This document shows, piece after piece, positions 22,844 to 33,210 of a DNA stretch of 61,133 nt (position 1 is its first letter; each line of letters opens with the position of its first letter). The stretch comes from Mesostigma viride (lineage: Eukaryota; Streptophyta; Mesostigmatophyceae; Mesostigmatales; Mesostigmataceae), in the NCBI GenBank assembly GCA_009746045.1, contig RPFO01000986.1:5001-66133 (forward strand), written 5' to 3'. The notes beneath the pieces are model-generated. The model did no database searches. It was not told the origin of the DNA and worked only from the letters and a program-made list of their open reading frames with translations. Made by a program: the position numbers and the translations under genes.

Positions 22844-23794
22844 GCTGGGGCCTGGTTATAGGGCATTGGAGAGCAGATTGTGTGGTAGTGTCAGCATTGT
22901 GACTGGCATAATACCTGTATCTTAGTCTGTACTAAGGCTCATGGACCATGGTACACTCACTCTGATTTTAATCAGGTACAGCCAGGTTTTGGCTGGGGTT
23001 CATGCTGTTGACTACACAAGGTTGACAGGTCCATTACAGACCATGTATTCTATTTTAAAAGAAATGTATATTTGTACATACTTCTCACAATGGTCTGGGA
23101 ACCTTTATTCTGGGGTTTATAGGGCGGGGTTCGATTCCCTGGTATTATGTTTCTACAAGCTGGCCTGTTCAGGTGTTTGCCTGTTCAGACTTCCCTAGTT
23201 CCCCAGGGCAGGATTTAATTGTTGCCTATGTGTTTTCATTTTGTCATTTGTTTGCTGTGGCAGTTTACCATCTGGCAAGTAGACGGGCGCCGTAAGACGG
23301 GCGCCAATAGACCCCTGTTGAGAGAATGACAGGCAAACTATTGTAATACGCCTTACTTTGTCAAGTGGTATTTTAATTGTCATGGATTTATTGTACTTAT
23401 ATTGAATATGTACTGGGTTTTATGGGATTAGTATCTGGGATTAATGTAACTCACCGCCAGAAGGTCATTGTACTGGAGGCTCTACCGAGGTGATGGGATT
23501 AATTCCTGGAGAAGACCTCATAGAATTAACCTGTATGTATTTAATTTTGTGTGCTTCTAATATCTGGTGGTACTCTGTAATGCCACTTCCATAGGTTTTT
23601 ATCCATTTCTCATGGAATGGTTTTCCCTGTGGCAGATCTGTTTCTTTTCCAGTTCCTTAAAAGAAAAGGCTGGGGGAATGGCAATGGCCATTAAAGACAT
23701 CTGTTCAAGCTTCAAGCTGGAGTGAAGGACATTTCAAGCTACTTCAAGGGTCCCTGGCAGGGGATGTAATCCCTAAAGAAAAGAAGGGATTGGA
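22844..23794 (+). other. 3' untranslated region of element A with polypurine tract
   Basis: About 950 bp between RNase H and the 3' LTR. The purine run aaagaaaagaaggga (23775-23790) just before the LTR is the likely plus-strand primer. A short direct duplication of agacgggcgcc lies near 23281-23305. I see no gene. Confidence 0.7.
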
Positions 23795-24410
23795 GTTAAC
23801 GTAAAGGATTTACGTTAGATGGATAGAGATTGTTACGCTCTTTCCAGCGGCACCTTGAACGCCTCATTTGGTTAAGGAACGTAAAAGTTATGACGTTTCC
23901 TAGGCTGTGCCGACAGTACCCGGCGCGCCACTGTGGGCGCGTACGGACACAGGATGTACAAGTGTCACTTTGATAGTCCGCAGGACGTTGACAGGACTTG
24001 TACAGGACTTGATGGTCAATTGATAGGTAGGCGTGCTGTAGCGCGCCAGGACCTATGAGACAATTGATGCTGACTAGTGTACGGATAGGTCCACAGGACT
24101 AGCCGTATGGACAATTGATAGATCTGCGCGCCAAAGGCGTGCCAGAGTCTGTGTAATCAATTGATTGACAGTTCAGCTGTGACAGTGCAGCTGAATACTT
24201 GGACGCGTCCCTAGCAAGCTATATGAGTGACTTGGTCACACCGGGACGCTAGTTCTTGCGTGCACGTTCTCTTGGCACTGCGACCCTGTCGTCTGTGCTG
24301 CGTGCAGTCTTGGAAGTGACGTGACTTACGTCTGTGTTTCCTTGTTATTAATAAAGGCAACTTCCTGCAAGAACCATGGCGGAATTCGTGGCATTCTCAC
24401 CCTCACAACT
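23795..24410 (+). repeat. 3' LTR of element A
   Basis: 616 bp, matching the 5' LTR apart from one indel, and followed immediately by the TSD ggtgc (24411-24415) and the GC-rich minisatellite. Confidence 0.93.
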
Positions 24411-24930
24411 GGTGCTGCCGCGCGCGCAGGCGCAAGCGAGTTGGCAGGTGCTGCCGCGCCGGTGGCCGCAGGCGCGGGCGTAGGCGACTTGCTAGGTGCA
24501 GCCACGCCGGCTGCCGCGCGCGCAGGCGCAGGCGAGTCGGAAGGTGCAGCCGCGCCGGTGGCCGCGGGCGCAGGCGCAGACGAGTCGGCAGGTGCTGCCG
24601 CGCGCAGGCGCAAGCGAGTTGGCAGGTGCTGCCGCGCGCGCAGGCGCAAGCGAGTTGGCAGGTGCTGCCGCGCCGGTGGCCGCAGGCGCGGGCGTAGGCG
24701 AATTGGCAGGTGCAGCCACGCCGGTGGCCGCGCGCACAGGCGCAGGTGAGTTGGCAGGTGCTGCCGCGCGCGCAGGCGCATGCAAGCGAGTTGGCAGTGC
24801 AGGTGCAGCCGCGCCGGGGGCCGCAGGCGACTTGCTAGGTGCAGCCGCGCCGGTGGTCGTGAGTGCAGGCGCAGGCGAGTTGGCAGGTGCAGCCACGCCA
24901 GCTGCCGCGCGCGCGGGCGTAGGCGACTTG
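24411..24930 (+). repeat. GC-rich minisatellite, right part
   Basis: The same unit family as 9219-9596, separated from it by element A. It passes straight into the inverted 72-bp satellite (gcgacttg then atgaggattcaggctccc). Rearranged copies suggest unequal exchange. Confidence 0.9.
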
Positions 24931-27645
24931 ATGAGGATTCAGGCTCCCATGGTGTCATCATGGCCCGTCTACGTACATGGATGTCAAAGAAAAAAAAAAT
25001 GATGAGGATTCAGGCTCCCATGGGGTCATCATGGCTTGTCTACGTACATGGATGGCATGTATGTAATTAATGAGGAGGATTCAGGCTCCCATGGTGTCTC
25101 CATGGCTGGCCTACGTACATGAATGGCATTTATGTAATTAATGATGAGGATTCAGGCTCCCATGGTGTCATCATGGCCCGTCTACGTACATGGATGGCAT
25201 TTTTGTATATAATGATGAGGATTCAGGCTCCCATGGTGTCATCATGGCCCGTCTACGTACATGGATGGCATTTTTGTATATAATGATGAGGATTCAGGCT
25301 CCCATGGTGTCATCATGGCTTGTCTACGTACATGGTTGGCATTTATGTCATTAATGAGGAGGATTCAGGCTCCCATGGTGTCTCCATGGCTGGCCTACGT
25401 ACATGGATGGCATTTATGTAATTAATGATGAGGATTCAGGCTCCCATGGTGTCATCATTGCCCGTGTACGTACATGGATGGCATTTTTGTAATTAATGAT
25501 GAGGATTCAGGCTCCCATGGTGTCATCATGGCCCGTCTACGTACATGGATGGCATTTATGTAATTAATGATGAGGATTCAGGCTCCCATGGTGTCATCAT
25601 CGCCCGTCTACGTACATGGATGGCATGTATTTTTTTAATGATGAGGATTCAGGCTCCCATGGTGTCATCATGGCCCGTCTACGTACATGGTTGGCATTTA
25701 TGTAATTAATGAGGAGGATTCAGGCTCCCATGGTGTCATCATGGCTGGTCTACGTACATGGATGTCAAGGAATAGTAAATGATGAGGATTCAGGCTCCCA
25801 TGGTGTCATCATGGCTTGTCTACGTACATGGTTGGCATTTATGTAACCTGAATCCTCTCATAAAAAAAATGAAGAGGATTCAGGCTCCATTGGTGTCATC
25901 ATGGCTGGCCTACGTACATGGATGTCCAGGAATAGTAAATTATGAGGATTCAGGCTCCCATGGTGTCATCATGGCTTGTCTACGTACATGGTTGGCATTT
26001 ATGTAATTAATGAGGAGGATTCAGGCTCCCATGGTGTCATCATGGCCCGTCTACGTACATGGATGTCATTTATGTAATTAATGATGAGGATTCAGGCTCC
26101 CATGGTGTCATCATGGCCCGTCTACGTACATGGATGTCAAAGAAAAAAAAAATGATGAGGATTCAGGCTCCCATGGGGTCATCATGGCTTGTCTACGTAC
26201 ATGGATGGCATGTATGTAATTAATGATGAGGATTCAGGCTCCCATGGTGTCTCCATGGCCCGTCTACGTACATGAATGGCAAGTATGTAATTAATGATGA
26301 GGATTCAGGCTCCCATGGTGTCATCATGGCTGGCCTACGTACATGAATGGCATTTATGTAATTAATGATGAGGATTCAGGCTCCCATGGGGTCATCATGG
26401 CCCGTCTACGTACATGGATGGCATTTTTGTATATAATGATGAGGATTCAGGCTCCCATGGTGTCATCATGGCTTGTCTACGTACATGGATGGCATTTATG
26501 TAATTAATGATGAGGATTCAGGCTCCCATGGTGTCATCATGGCCCGTCTACGTACATGGATGTCAAGGAATAGTAAATGATGAGGATTCAGGCTCCCATG
26601 GTGTCTCCATGGCCCGTCTACGTACATGAATGGCAAGTATGTAATTAATGATGAGGATTCAGGCTCCCATGGTGTCATCATGGCCCGTCTACGTACATGG
26701 ATGTCATTTATGTAAATAATGATGAGGATTCAGGCTCCCATGGTGTCATCATGGCCCGTCTACGTACATGGATGTCAAAGAAAAAAAAAATGATGAGGAT
26801 TCAGGCTCCCATGGGGTCATCATGGCTTGTCTACGTACATGGATGGCATGTATGTAATTAATGATGAGGATTCAGGCTCCCATGGTGTCATCATGGCCCG
26901 TCTACGTACATGGATGTCATTTATGTAATTAATGATGAGGATTCAGGCTCCCATGGTGTCGTCATGGCCCGTCTACGTACATGGATGTCAAAGAAAAAAA
27001 AAATGATGAGGATTCAGGCTCCCATGGGGTCATCATGGCTTGTCTACGTACATGGATGGCATGTATGTAATTAATGATGAGGATTCAGGCTCCCATGGTG
27101 TCTCCATGGCTGGCCTACGTATGTACATGGATGTCAAGGAAAACAAAATGATGAGGATTCAGGCTCCCATGGTGTCATCATGGCCCGTCTACGTACATGG
27201 ATGTCAAGGAATAGTAAATGATGAGGATTCAGGCTCCCATGGTGTCATCATGGCCTGTCTACGTACATGGATGGCATGTATGTAATTAATGATGAGGATT
27301 CAGGCTCCATTGGTGTCATCATGGCTTGTCTACGTATGTACATGGATGTCAAAGAAAAAAAAATGATGAGGATTCAGGCTCCCATGGTGTCATCATGGCT
27401 TGTTTACGTACATGGTTGGCATTTATGTAATTAATGAGGAGGATTCAGGCTCCCATGGTGTCTCCATGGCTGGCCTACGTACATGGATGGCATTTATGTA
27501 TTTAATGATGAGGATTCAGGCTCCCATGGTGTCATCATGGCTTGTCTACCTACATGGTTGGCATTTATGTAACCTGAATCCTCTCATAAAAAAAATGAAG
27601 AGGATTCAGGCTCCATTGGTGTCATCATGGCTGGCCTACTTGGTG
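24931..27645 (-). repeat. 72-bp satellite array, right block, inverted
   Basis: This is the same satellite as 2851-9218 but in reverse-complement orientation (gatgaggattcaggctccc, then atggtgtcatcatgg). There are about 38 copies with the same three linker types. The two blocks form a giant imperfect inverted repeat around the GC minisatellite and element A. Degenerate junctions with tcataaaaaaaatgaagagg occur at about 25855 and 27585, another local duplication. Confidence 0.95.
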
Positions 27646-27915
27646 AGCTATGCTCATTTTATCTATGACTAACCTGCTGAGCGGAGAATGCAACGCCGTA
27701 TAGCACCAAAAGAAAAAATAATTTTAGAAAAAATATTTTTTGTGCTGGCACCCGTACCCCAGCCACCCAGGTAGGGGTTGGCTGGAGAGGTGGTTGCTAT
27801 AAAGGGTGGGCTTCCATTCTAGGGAAGCAGGTTGTTTTCTTTTGCCTGAGAACCTCACGTGACCACAACACAAAAAACAAAACGCAAGATAACACATCAA
27901 GCAGTATAACCTACC
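27646..27915 (+). promoter_or_regulatory. Promoter and leader of a retroelement-like gene
   Basis: A TATA box, gctataaagg, lies at about 27797-27806, roughly 110 bp before the ATG at 27916. An A-rich leader (acacaaaaaacaaaacgc) lies directly upstream of the start. No LTR boundary could be recognised here. Confidence 0.5.
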
Positions 27916-29018
27916 ATGTCCACAGTGACAGCCCCAGACCGGAATTTCCTAGCGAAACTCAAGCAAGCAGCCAAGGAGGGATGCACCCCAAAGGAGGCCG
28001 CCACTGCGGTTCAGAAGATCCTAGGGGAGGGGAACTGGCTAGAGCGGATCCAGAAGCTCACTCCGGGGCGTGCCAAGAACGTCATGGACGTCCTGGAGGA
28101 ACGGGGGTTTGTCAGCGACTGGGATGGGGAGGAGGCCCTGGCCGATGTGCTAGCAGCGCAACTGGGGGAGGCTATTGCAGAGCCGGACCCACCAGTGTCA
28201 GCAGGTGCGGTGGGAACGGGGGGTGTTCCCCCTTCGGCAGGTGGAAGCGGAGGGGCGGGGCATGGTGGAGCGGGCGCTGGGGAGGACGATGGCGCTCCTG
28301 GGGCGATCGACCAGGCTGTGGCGGACCTGGACCGAAACCTAGGTCGGCTGCTGGGGACCGAGACGGGCTATGCAACGCCAGCTGGAGGGCTTCCATCCCG
28401 GCCGGGCAACGCCCGCACTGGCGGAGATATTGGCGACCTAATATCGGCTATGTCGAAGCTGCTGGACCAGGCAAAGACTCCAGCAGCTGCAAGCCCAGCC
28501 GCAGCGACGGCTGCTGGCAGACTGGCGCGCACGAAGGGGGTGGCGCTGAGTGGGCATGCAGTGCCGGTGCTGGTGAGCAACATGCTGGAGGCGGTGCTGC
28601 CAGGAATGCTGGACTACGCGGAGAGCGTGGGGGGAAGTCCATCCGTGCATCGTTAATGCTGACGATGCACGGCAGCTCAGCCAGCGGGGAGAGGCGGATG
28701 CTGCTCCTGCAGATGGCAGGAATTCTGGACACGATGGTGACAGAATTTGGCTACTGGGCCACGCCACGCTCCGAAGTAATTCTGGAGCTGGCAGCAGCCG
28801 AGTACCTGGCAAAGCTGATCACGGCATGCCAGCTGGTGGATGTGGGGTCGACGGGTTGGAAGGGGACGCCGTCGGCAATGCTGCCATTCCAGGAGGGTGG
28901 AGCAATGCTGGCGTCTCCGGCGGTGCGGGCGGCGATGAGCATGGGGAAGCTGCAGCACAAGCTGGAGCAGGGTCCCGGCAAGAAGGGGCAGGGCGGCCCG
29001 TCCAACAACAACAAGTGA
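27916..29018 (+). pseudogene. Gag-like protein, frameshifted
   Basis: The frame from ATG 27916 gives 246 codons: a helical N-terminus (FLAKLKQAAKEG ... VMDVLEERGF), a Gly/Ala/Pro linker, and a second helical part. It ends at 28656 after DYAESVGG. The neighbouring frame then reads on sensibly (KSIRASLMLTMHGSSASG ... LEQGPGKKGQGGPSNNNK) to 29018. The shift falls at the G run around 28628-28633, so one ~365-residue protein is likely. The domain plan (helical, Gly-rich linker, basic tail) fits a retroelement Gag, but I recognise no zinc knuckle. A DIRS- or LTR-type element is possible. Confidence 0.5.
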
Positions 29019-29432
29019 GGGAGCGGTGCCTTCTTCCACTACCTCTTCCAGCACCCCTGCCACCTCGTGACTGGTGGCAGCAGGTACGCTCAGGCCGTAG
29101 GCGCGATAGGATGAGTCGGGCTTTTAATGCTCGCACACTAGCCTGTCAGACGGTTAGGGCGTTAAACTGGATGGGGGGGGGGGGCGAGACCCGCCTGCTG
29201 TAGATTCAGCCCGTGTGCCCGGGCCTCTGCAGCAGGCGGCCCTAGATGGGATCGATGATGCTTGCAGGTCCTTTGTCCGCCGGAACGGTGGTTCCGTAGC
29301 GGCAATGGCAGGATCTGTAGTGGATGGGGGTGAATATGCTGAAGGAGCCCCTTACGAACCGTTAGTGGCCGCACGCTTGGCTTTGCCTGGTCCGGGGGAA
29401 GGTGGCCAAGTGGATGTGCTGAACTTACTACC
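29019..29432 (+). pseudogene. Truncated second ORF of the retroelement-like unit
   Basis: A short coding-like stretch (PLQQAALDGIDDACRSFVRRNGG ... EPLVAARLALPG, 29215-29432) follows the gag-like gene, with a stop and a 10-G run between. It ends where sequence shared with the viral arm begins at 29433. Too little is left to assign a domain; by position it could be the start of pol. Confidence 0.35.
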
Positions 29433-29490
29433 CCTACGCCCAAGCAAGCTGACCCCATAGGCTCCGCCTAATGCTAGCTTCCGCGGCGGT

Positions 29491-29958
29491 CTAGCGGGGT
29501 TGTTGTGCGTACGTCGGTATAAGCACGGCCCCTTCGGGCACTTGTTGTCCGTATCCCGTGTAGGCGATACTGGGGCGTCCGGTTACCGGATCGAAATAGC
29601 CCGCGACGTCCTTCCCCGGATCGCTGACGAACGCTCTTGCCTCCTGGTACAACCTCTCGTACGAGTTAAAATCCTCCGTCGGCACGGGCGCCACTCGGTT
29701 CCTGGAGTGCCACCAATCCGCCAGTCTCTCCCACGGGAGAGTGCCCGCGCCCAGCCCGATCACCCCCACGGCCACCATCACCCCGCCCGCTATCATAAGC
29801 TTTTTCCATTTGGCCTCTTCTTCCCGGTATCTCTTCTCATCGTAGTCTCCTAGCAGGGTTTTGAACGCCCCGTACCCCAACATCCCCAGTCCGGCCACTC
29901 CGAGCACTCCCAGCAGACCGATCACAATCCACGTCGCGGACTCAGGCAGAGCCCACAT
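29491..29958 (-). CDS. Two-helix membrane protein, left-arm copy
   Basis: 155 codons from MWALPES. The open frame extends further upstream, but this ATG follows a TATA-like gataaatt and gives a clean hydrophobic start. Two transmembrane segments are visible: residues ~9-29 (WIVIGLLGVLGVAGLGMLGYG) and ~50-68 (LMIAGGVMVAVGVIGLGAG), separated by a charged loop (DYDEKRYREEEAKWKK). The tail is polar and Pro/Tyr-rich. A small virion or host-membrane protein of a large DNA virus is likely (inference); no family recognised. A second copy lies at 39337-39804. Confidence 0.75.
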   Translation of the reverse strand: MWALPESATWIVIGLLGVLGVAGLGMLGYGAFKTLLGDYDEKRYREEEAKWKKLMIAGGVMVAVGVIGLGAGTLPWERLADWWHSRNRVAPVPTEDFNSYERLYQEARAFVSDPGKDVAGYFDPVTGRPSIAYTGYGQQVPEGAVLIPTYAQQPR

Positions 29959-30726
29959 GTTCCCACCTGACTGCTGGCGTAATTTATCGGGGGGCGACCG
30001 GCCTGTTCCAGCACGAACAGCCCCTTGACCCCGTTCTCGGAACACCCCGGGCGGATCCCTGCACTCTGATTGGCCGGCTGGCCCGATGGAAACAAATCCC
30101 TGCACGGTGATTGGCCCGTTTTGTAAAAACGCAACCACAAGTGTTCCGTTCCTGAAAAAACACGCAGAACGGAGGGTGGGACGACCATCAGCTTTAGGCT
30201 AAGTTCCCGTGTTTGCGTGTCACTGTCCCCTTGGCTATCTCTTCTCCCATATTCTCCATAATTTTATGGTGAAAAATTTGATCATAAAATATGGCTAAAT
30301 TTTATGGTGAAAAAATCATAGTAAAAGAAACAGGGATGGCATGGTAGGGACACCCCCGCATACCGCAACCACGGGATCCTAGCCAAAAGCTGATGGTCGC
30401 TCCACCCCTTGTTCTGCGTGTTTTTCCAGGAACGGAACACTTGTGTTTGCGTTTGGACAGAATGGACCAATCAGAAGTCTGGATTTTGTTTTCTTTAGGG
30501 CTTCCAGCCAATCACGAAGCAGCAGTCTGTTCCTGGCCCGCCCCTCCCCCCGGTCCAAGGCGGGACAGACCCGTTCAAGCTGGAACAGGCCCGGCGGCGC
30601 GGCGCCACTTTCGAGTTTCCCGCCAAAAGTGTCCACCCTCGGTGAGTCAGCGTGGGCGTGACGCGAGTCAGGCGGGCATAAATAGAGACCTAGGAGAGGA
30701 GCAGGACACACGCACCACAGCCAACC
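29959..30726. promoter_or_regulatory. Divergent promoter region, left arm
   Basis: This is the intergenic region between the two divergent arm genes. A TATA box, cataaatag, lies at 30677-30685, 42-50 bp before the Cys-rich gene's ATG. CCAAT boxes lie at about 30473 (plus) and in ccaatca motifs near 30070-30115 (minus). Two ~100-bp blocks, 30117-30217 and 30364-30466, are inverted copies of each other (both contain ggaacggaacacttgtg), so each gene has a related upstream control block. An AT-rich core with two ttatggtgaaaa copies lies between them. Confidence 0.6.
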
Positions 30727-31383
30727 ATGGCAAGTGGAAAGAGCTATTGGAAACGATCCGAAGGCGGGTGCGAGCACGGCAAGCGCCCGTCGTCCTGCTC
30801 GAAGTGCAACCTGTGCGAGCACGGGTGCTTCAAGCCCCGCTGCCTGAAAGGCTGCTCGCTGCTGTGCAAGCACGGAGCGAAGAAAGAGAGGTGCACGGAG
30901 TGCAAGGAGAAGTGCGCGCACGGGAAGGCGTACTTCTGCAAGCACCTGGAGTGCCGCCTCGGTATCTGCGAGGAGCACAGCGCGTTGTGCAAGAAGGCCC
31001 TCCAGAAGAGCAAGTGCCCGTGGTGCCACCCGGGCCAGAGGGGCAAGGCCTCCAACGAGCGCTTCGTGAGGGACGCCGGCCTCTCGTCCACTTTCATCGA
31101 CCTCTACGAGCGCGGCGGGGCCGCCCGCATGGACACGGACCGTTGCGAGCACGACAGGTTCAAGTTCTCCTGCCGCGAGTGCGGAAAGTGCCAGCACGGC
31201 GTCTACAGGCCCGACTGCCAGGAGGGATGCTTCCTGAGGTGCTGGCACGGCAAGAAGCCCGATCACTGCGCCACGTGCAACCCCAACCGCTGCCCTCACG
31301 GCAAGCTGCTGAGGTGCGCCGAATGCGACATGACCGCCCCCATCTCCCGGGTATCGCGGGAGCCAGTAAACCATATGGAGTAA
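30727..31383 (+). CDS. Cys/His-repeat (CxHG) protein, left-arm copy
   Basis: 218 codons. It carries eight copies of a C-x-H-[GD]-x(4-6)-C-x(2-3)-C unit, for example CEHGKRPSSCSKC, CKHGAKKERCTEC, CQHGVYRPDCQEGC and CPHGKLLRCAEC, in two blocks split by a ~50-residue linker (GKASNERFVRDAGLSSTFIDLYERGG). The spacing suggests repeated zinc-binding knuckles. Similar CxHxxxxxxCxxC repeats occur in proteins of algae and giant viruses, where their function is unknown. It may act as a nucleic-acid or protein adaptor (inference). An identical-looking copy lies at 37912-38568. Confidence 0.85.
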   Translation: MASGKSYWKRSEGGCEHGKRPSSCSKCNLCEHGCFKPRCLKGCSLLCKHGAKKERCTECKEKCAHGKAYFCKHLECRLGICEEHSALCKKALQKSKCPWCHPGQRGKASNERFVRDAGLSSTFIDLYERGGAARMDTDRCEHDRFKFSCRECGKCQHGVYRPDCQEGCFLRCWHGKKPDHCATCNPNRCPHGKLLRCAECDMTAPISRVSREPVNHME

Positions 31384-31710
31384 TAAAATAATTCTTGCAT
31401 CCCTCACACCCCCAATGAGCCAACAATGAGTCCAAAGAAGGACAAACATAGATGTTCAAATAGTGACCTCTAGCCAGGAGTAGCCCGCAGCCCCTCAGCC
31501 CGCGGGCCGACTCGGCCCGTTCTCGACCCGCTCGGCCCGTACCAAAGGAAACAAACGGGGAGTTAGTATACCCGCCACCCTCCACGTGGCACCCGCAAAA
31601 GGAAACAACCGCGGGAAAAGAAACAAACGAAAGGAAACAAACGTCCACGCGTCAGGCGCCCATTGGTTCATAGGGAAACAACCCGCACTTTGGGGACGGC
31701 CAGGACGGTC
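31384..31710. other. Non-coding inner arm, left
   Basis: No gene seen. It contains repeated gaaacaaacg/aaaggaaac purine motifs and duplicated ctcggcccg words. It is mirrored at 37587-37911 in the right arm. Confidence 0.6.
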
Positions 31711-31910
31711 GAACGAAACAATGCCAGCATAATATCTCACCCGATGGTAAAAACCAAGGGTCCTCGGGCTAGTCGAGGGTTCTTCGGGTCGAGTCCGGGT
31801 TTCTAACGGCCGTTAGAAACCCGGACTCGACCCGAAGAACCCTCGACTAGCCCAAGGACCCTTGGTTTTTACCATCGGGTGAGATATTATGCTGGCATTG
31901 TTTCGTTCGA
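31711..31910. repeat. Palindrome axis of the viral inverted repeat
   Basis: About 100 bp on each side of the axis form a continuous, almost mismatch-free palindrome centred on taacggc|cgtta at 31810/31811, with no spacer. Taking away the transposon that starts at 31911, the reading gtttcgttcga plus ccgtcctggccg restores the perfect complement of ggacggtcgaacgaaac on the left, so the palindrome continues through both arms. This is the form expected of a copied hairpin end or a head-to-head junction. Confidence 0.93.
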
Positions 31911-31922
31911 CACTAGGAACTC

Positions 31923-32280
31923 GCTACTGAGAAAACTGAGATTTCCTGAGATTTCCTGAGATTTCCTGAGAAAAAAACTGAGATTTCCTGAGATTTCCTG
32001 AGATGTCCTGAGATTTCCTGAGATTTCCTGAGATTTTCCTGAGATTTCCTGAGATTTCCTGAGAAAGTGACCTGAGATTTCCTGAGATTGGCCTGAGAAA
32101 ATTGGCTTTTTCTCAGGAAATCTCAGGAAATCTCAGGGCTAAGTGGAAACTGAGATTTTACGTGGACACTGAGATTTTTTTTTCTCAGGCTGAAAATCTC
32201 AGGGCATTTTCTCAGGCGCTGAAAATCTCAGGGCATTTTCTCAGGCGCTTAAAATCTCAGGGCATTTTCTCAGGCATGCC
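31923..32280. repeat. Left subterminal repeats of the CACTA-like element
   Basis: About 25 copies of cctgagattt and variants are in direct orientation up to ~32100, then inverted copies (tctcaggaaa, tctcagggcatttt). Subterminal arrays of this kind bind the transposase in CACTA elements (family knowledge). Confidence 0.85.
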
Positions 32281-32740
32281 ATTGCCAGAATTAAATGTGT
32301 ATTCTAACAAGCATAACACCATCATGCAATAAATCCAACAATTCATTAATGAATTAAATACGTTATTAGCACATCTTGTGGTATTAGGCGTGGCATTCAT
32401 GGCATCACGCTGTTTGATAGTAATGAACTTATGTTTCATTGTGGCATTCTGTGACTCATCATTTCAATACCATCAAAATATAAAACATCGACTCAAAACT
32501 GCTCTCATCCTATTTCTGGATTGCTAGCTGATGGCTCATGGCCATATAACAGCTGGCATGCCAGAGCCCAGCAACGGTGGTTTCACTCAATATTGATGTG
32601 TACGTCTTCTCGTCGAGCTTGTATGCTCCACGATCTGCATCAAGTCATCCCCCAAAGAAAGAAAGCATACAGAAAGCAAGGAGTTAAATTTACAAACATG
32701 ATAATAATGCCATATGCAACATGATATTCCAAGAATGATA
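32281..32740. other. AT-rich interior of the CACTA-like element
   Basis: I see no gene, RNA or repeat structure beyond short cat/aat words in this ~460-bp stretch. Confidence 0.45.
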
Positions 32741-33175
32741 TAGAAGGCGGGCATGCTGCCATGCATTGCGTGACTGCGTGCAGGCGTGCAGCTAGGTGTG
32801 CGTGCGTGGGCGAGTGCGTGCAGTTGTGCATGAGTGCGTTTGTGCAGGCGTGCCTTGGCGGGTGGGTTGATGGCTGTGTGCAGGCGTGCGTGCGTGAGTG
32901 GGTGCGTGAGAGTGTGCAGCTATGTGTGCGTGTGCGTGCACTTGTGCATGTGCGCGTTTGTGCAGGCGTGCCTTGGTGGGTGGGTTGATGGCTGCGTGCA
33001 TGCGTGCGTGCGAGGGTAGGTGCGTGGGAGTGTGCAGCTAGGTGTGCGTGCGTGCAGTCGGTGGGCGTGGTGAAGTCTCCGGGGTGTCGCTGTGGACATG
33101 GGTGGGGCACTGGACTCGTGGGTGATACCGTTGTGGGAGGTGAATTGGGTGGGTACTCGTGGTCCTGGGTATTGT

Positions 33176-33210
<35 letters not shown>

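Larger units (their letters stand above)
9597..24410 (+). mobile_element. LTR retrotransposon A (Ty1/copia-like), carrying nested insertions
   Basis: This is a complete plus-strand LTR element: two ~617-bp LTRs at 9597-10213 and 23795-24410 that differ by a single-base indel by eye, bounded by the 5-bp TSD ggtgc (9592-9596 and 24411-24415). The LTRs begin AGTT and end AACT instead of TG...CA. Internal order is: an extra ORF, gag with a CCHC knuckle, integrase, protease-like domain, reverse transcriptase, RNase H, and a purine tract before the 3' LTR. It is inactivated by frameshifts and by two insertions: a 769-bp DNA element at 13202 and LTR element B at 15779. Nearly identical LTRs point to a fairly recent insertion despite this damage. 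Confidence 0.93.
29433..31810 (-). repeat. Left arm of giant viral palindrome
   Basis: 2378 bp that are repeated, inverted, to the right of the axis at 31810/31811. The outer limit is clear: cctacgcccaagc at 29433 matches gcttgggcgtagg ending at 39862, and homology stops on both sides there. The arms differ by eye only at C-run lengths and about one substitution near the axis. Each arm carries a membrane-protein gene and a Cys/His-repeat gene, transcribed divergently. Confidence 0.95.

Noticed and set aside
30379-31449. 356-codon minus-strand frame (and its mirror at 37846-38799)
   Set aside because: It is the complement of the GC-rich Cys/His-repeat gene, whose motif periodicity marks the true frame.
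31711-31910. The axis palindrome read as an inserted ~200-bp foldback element
   Set aside because: Homology between the arms continues without a break through its ends once the CACTA-like element is removed, so it is the axis itself.
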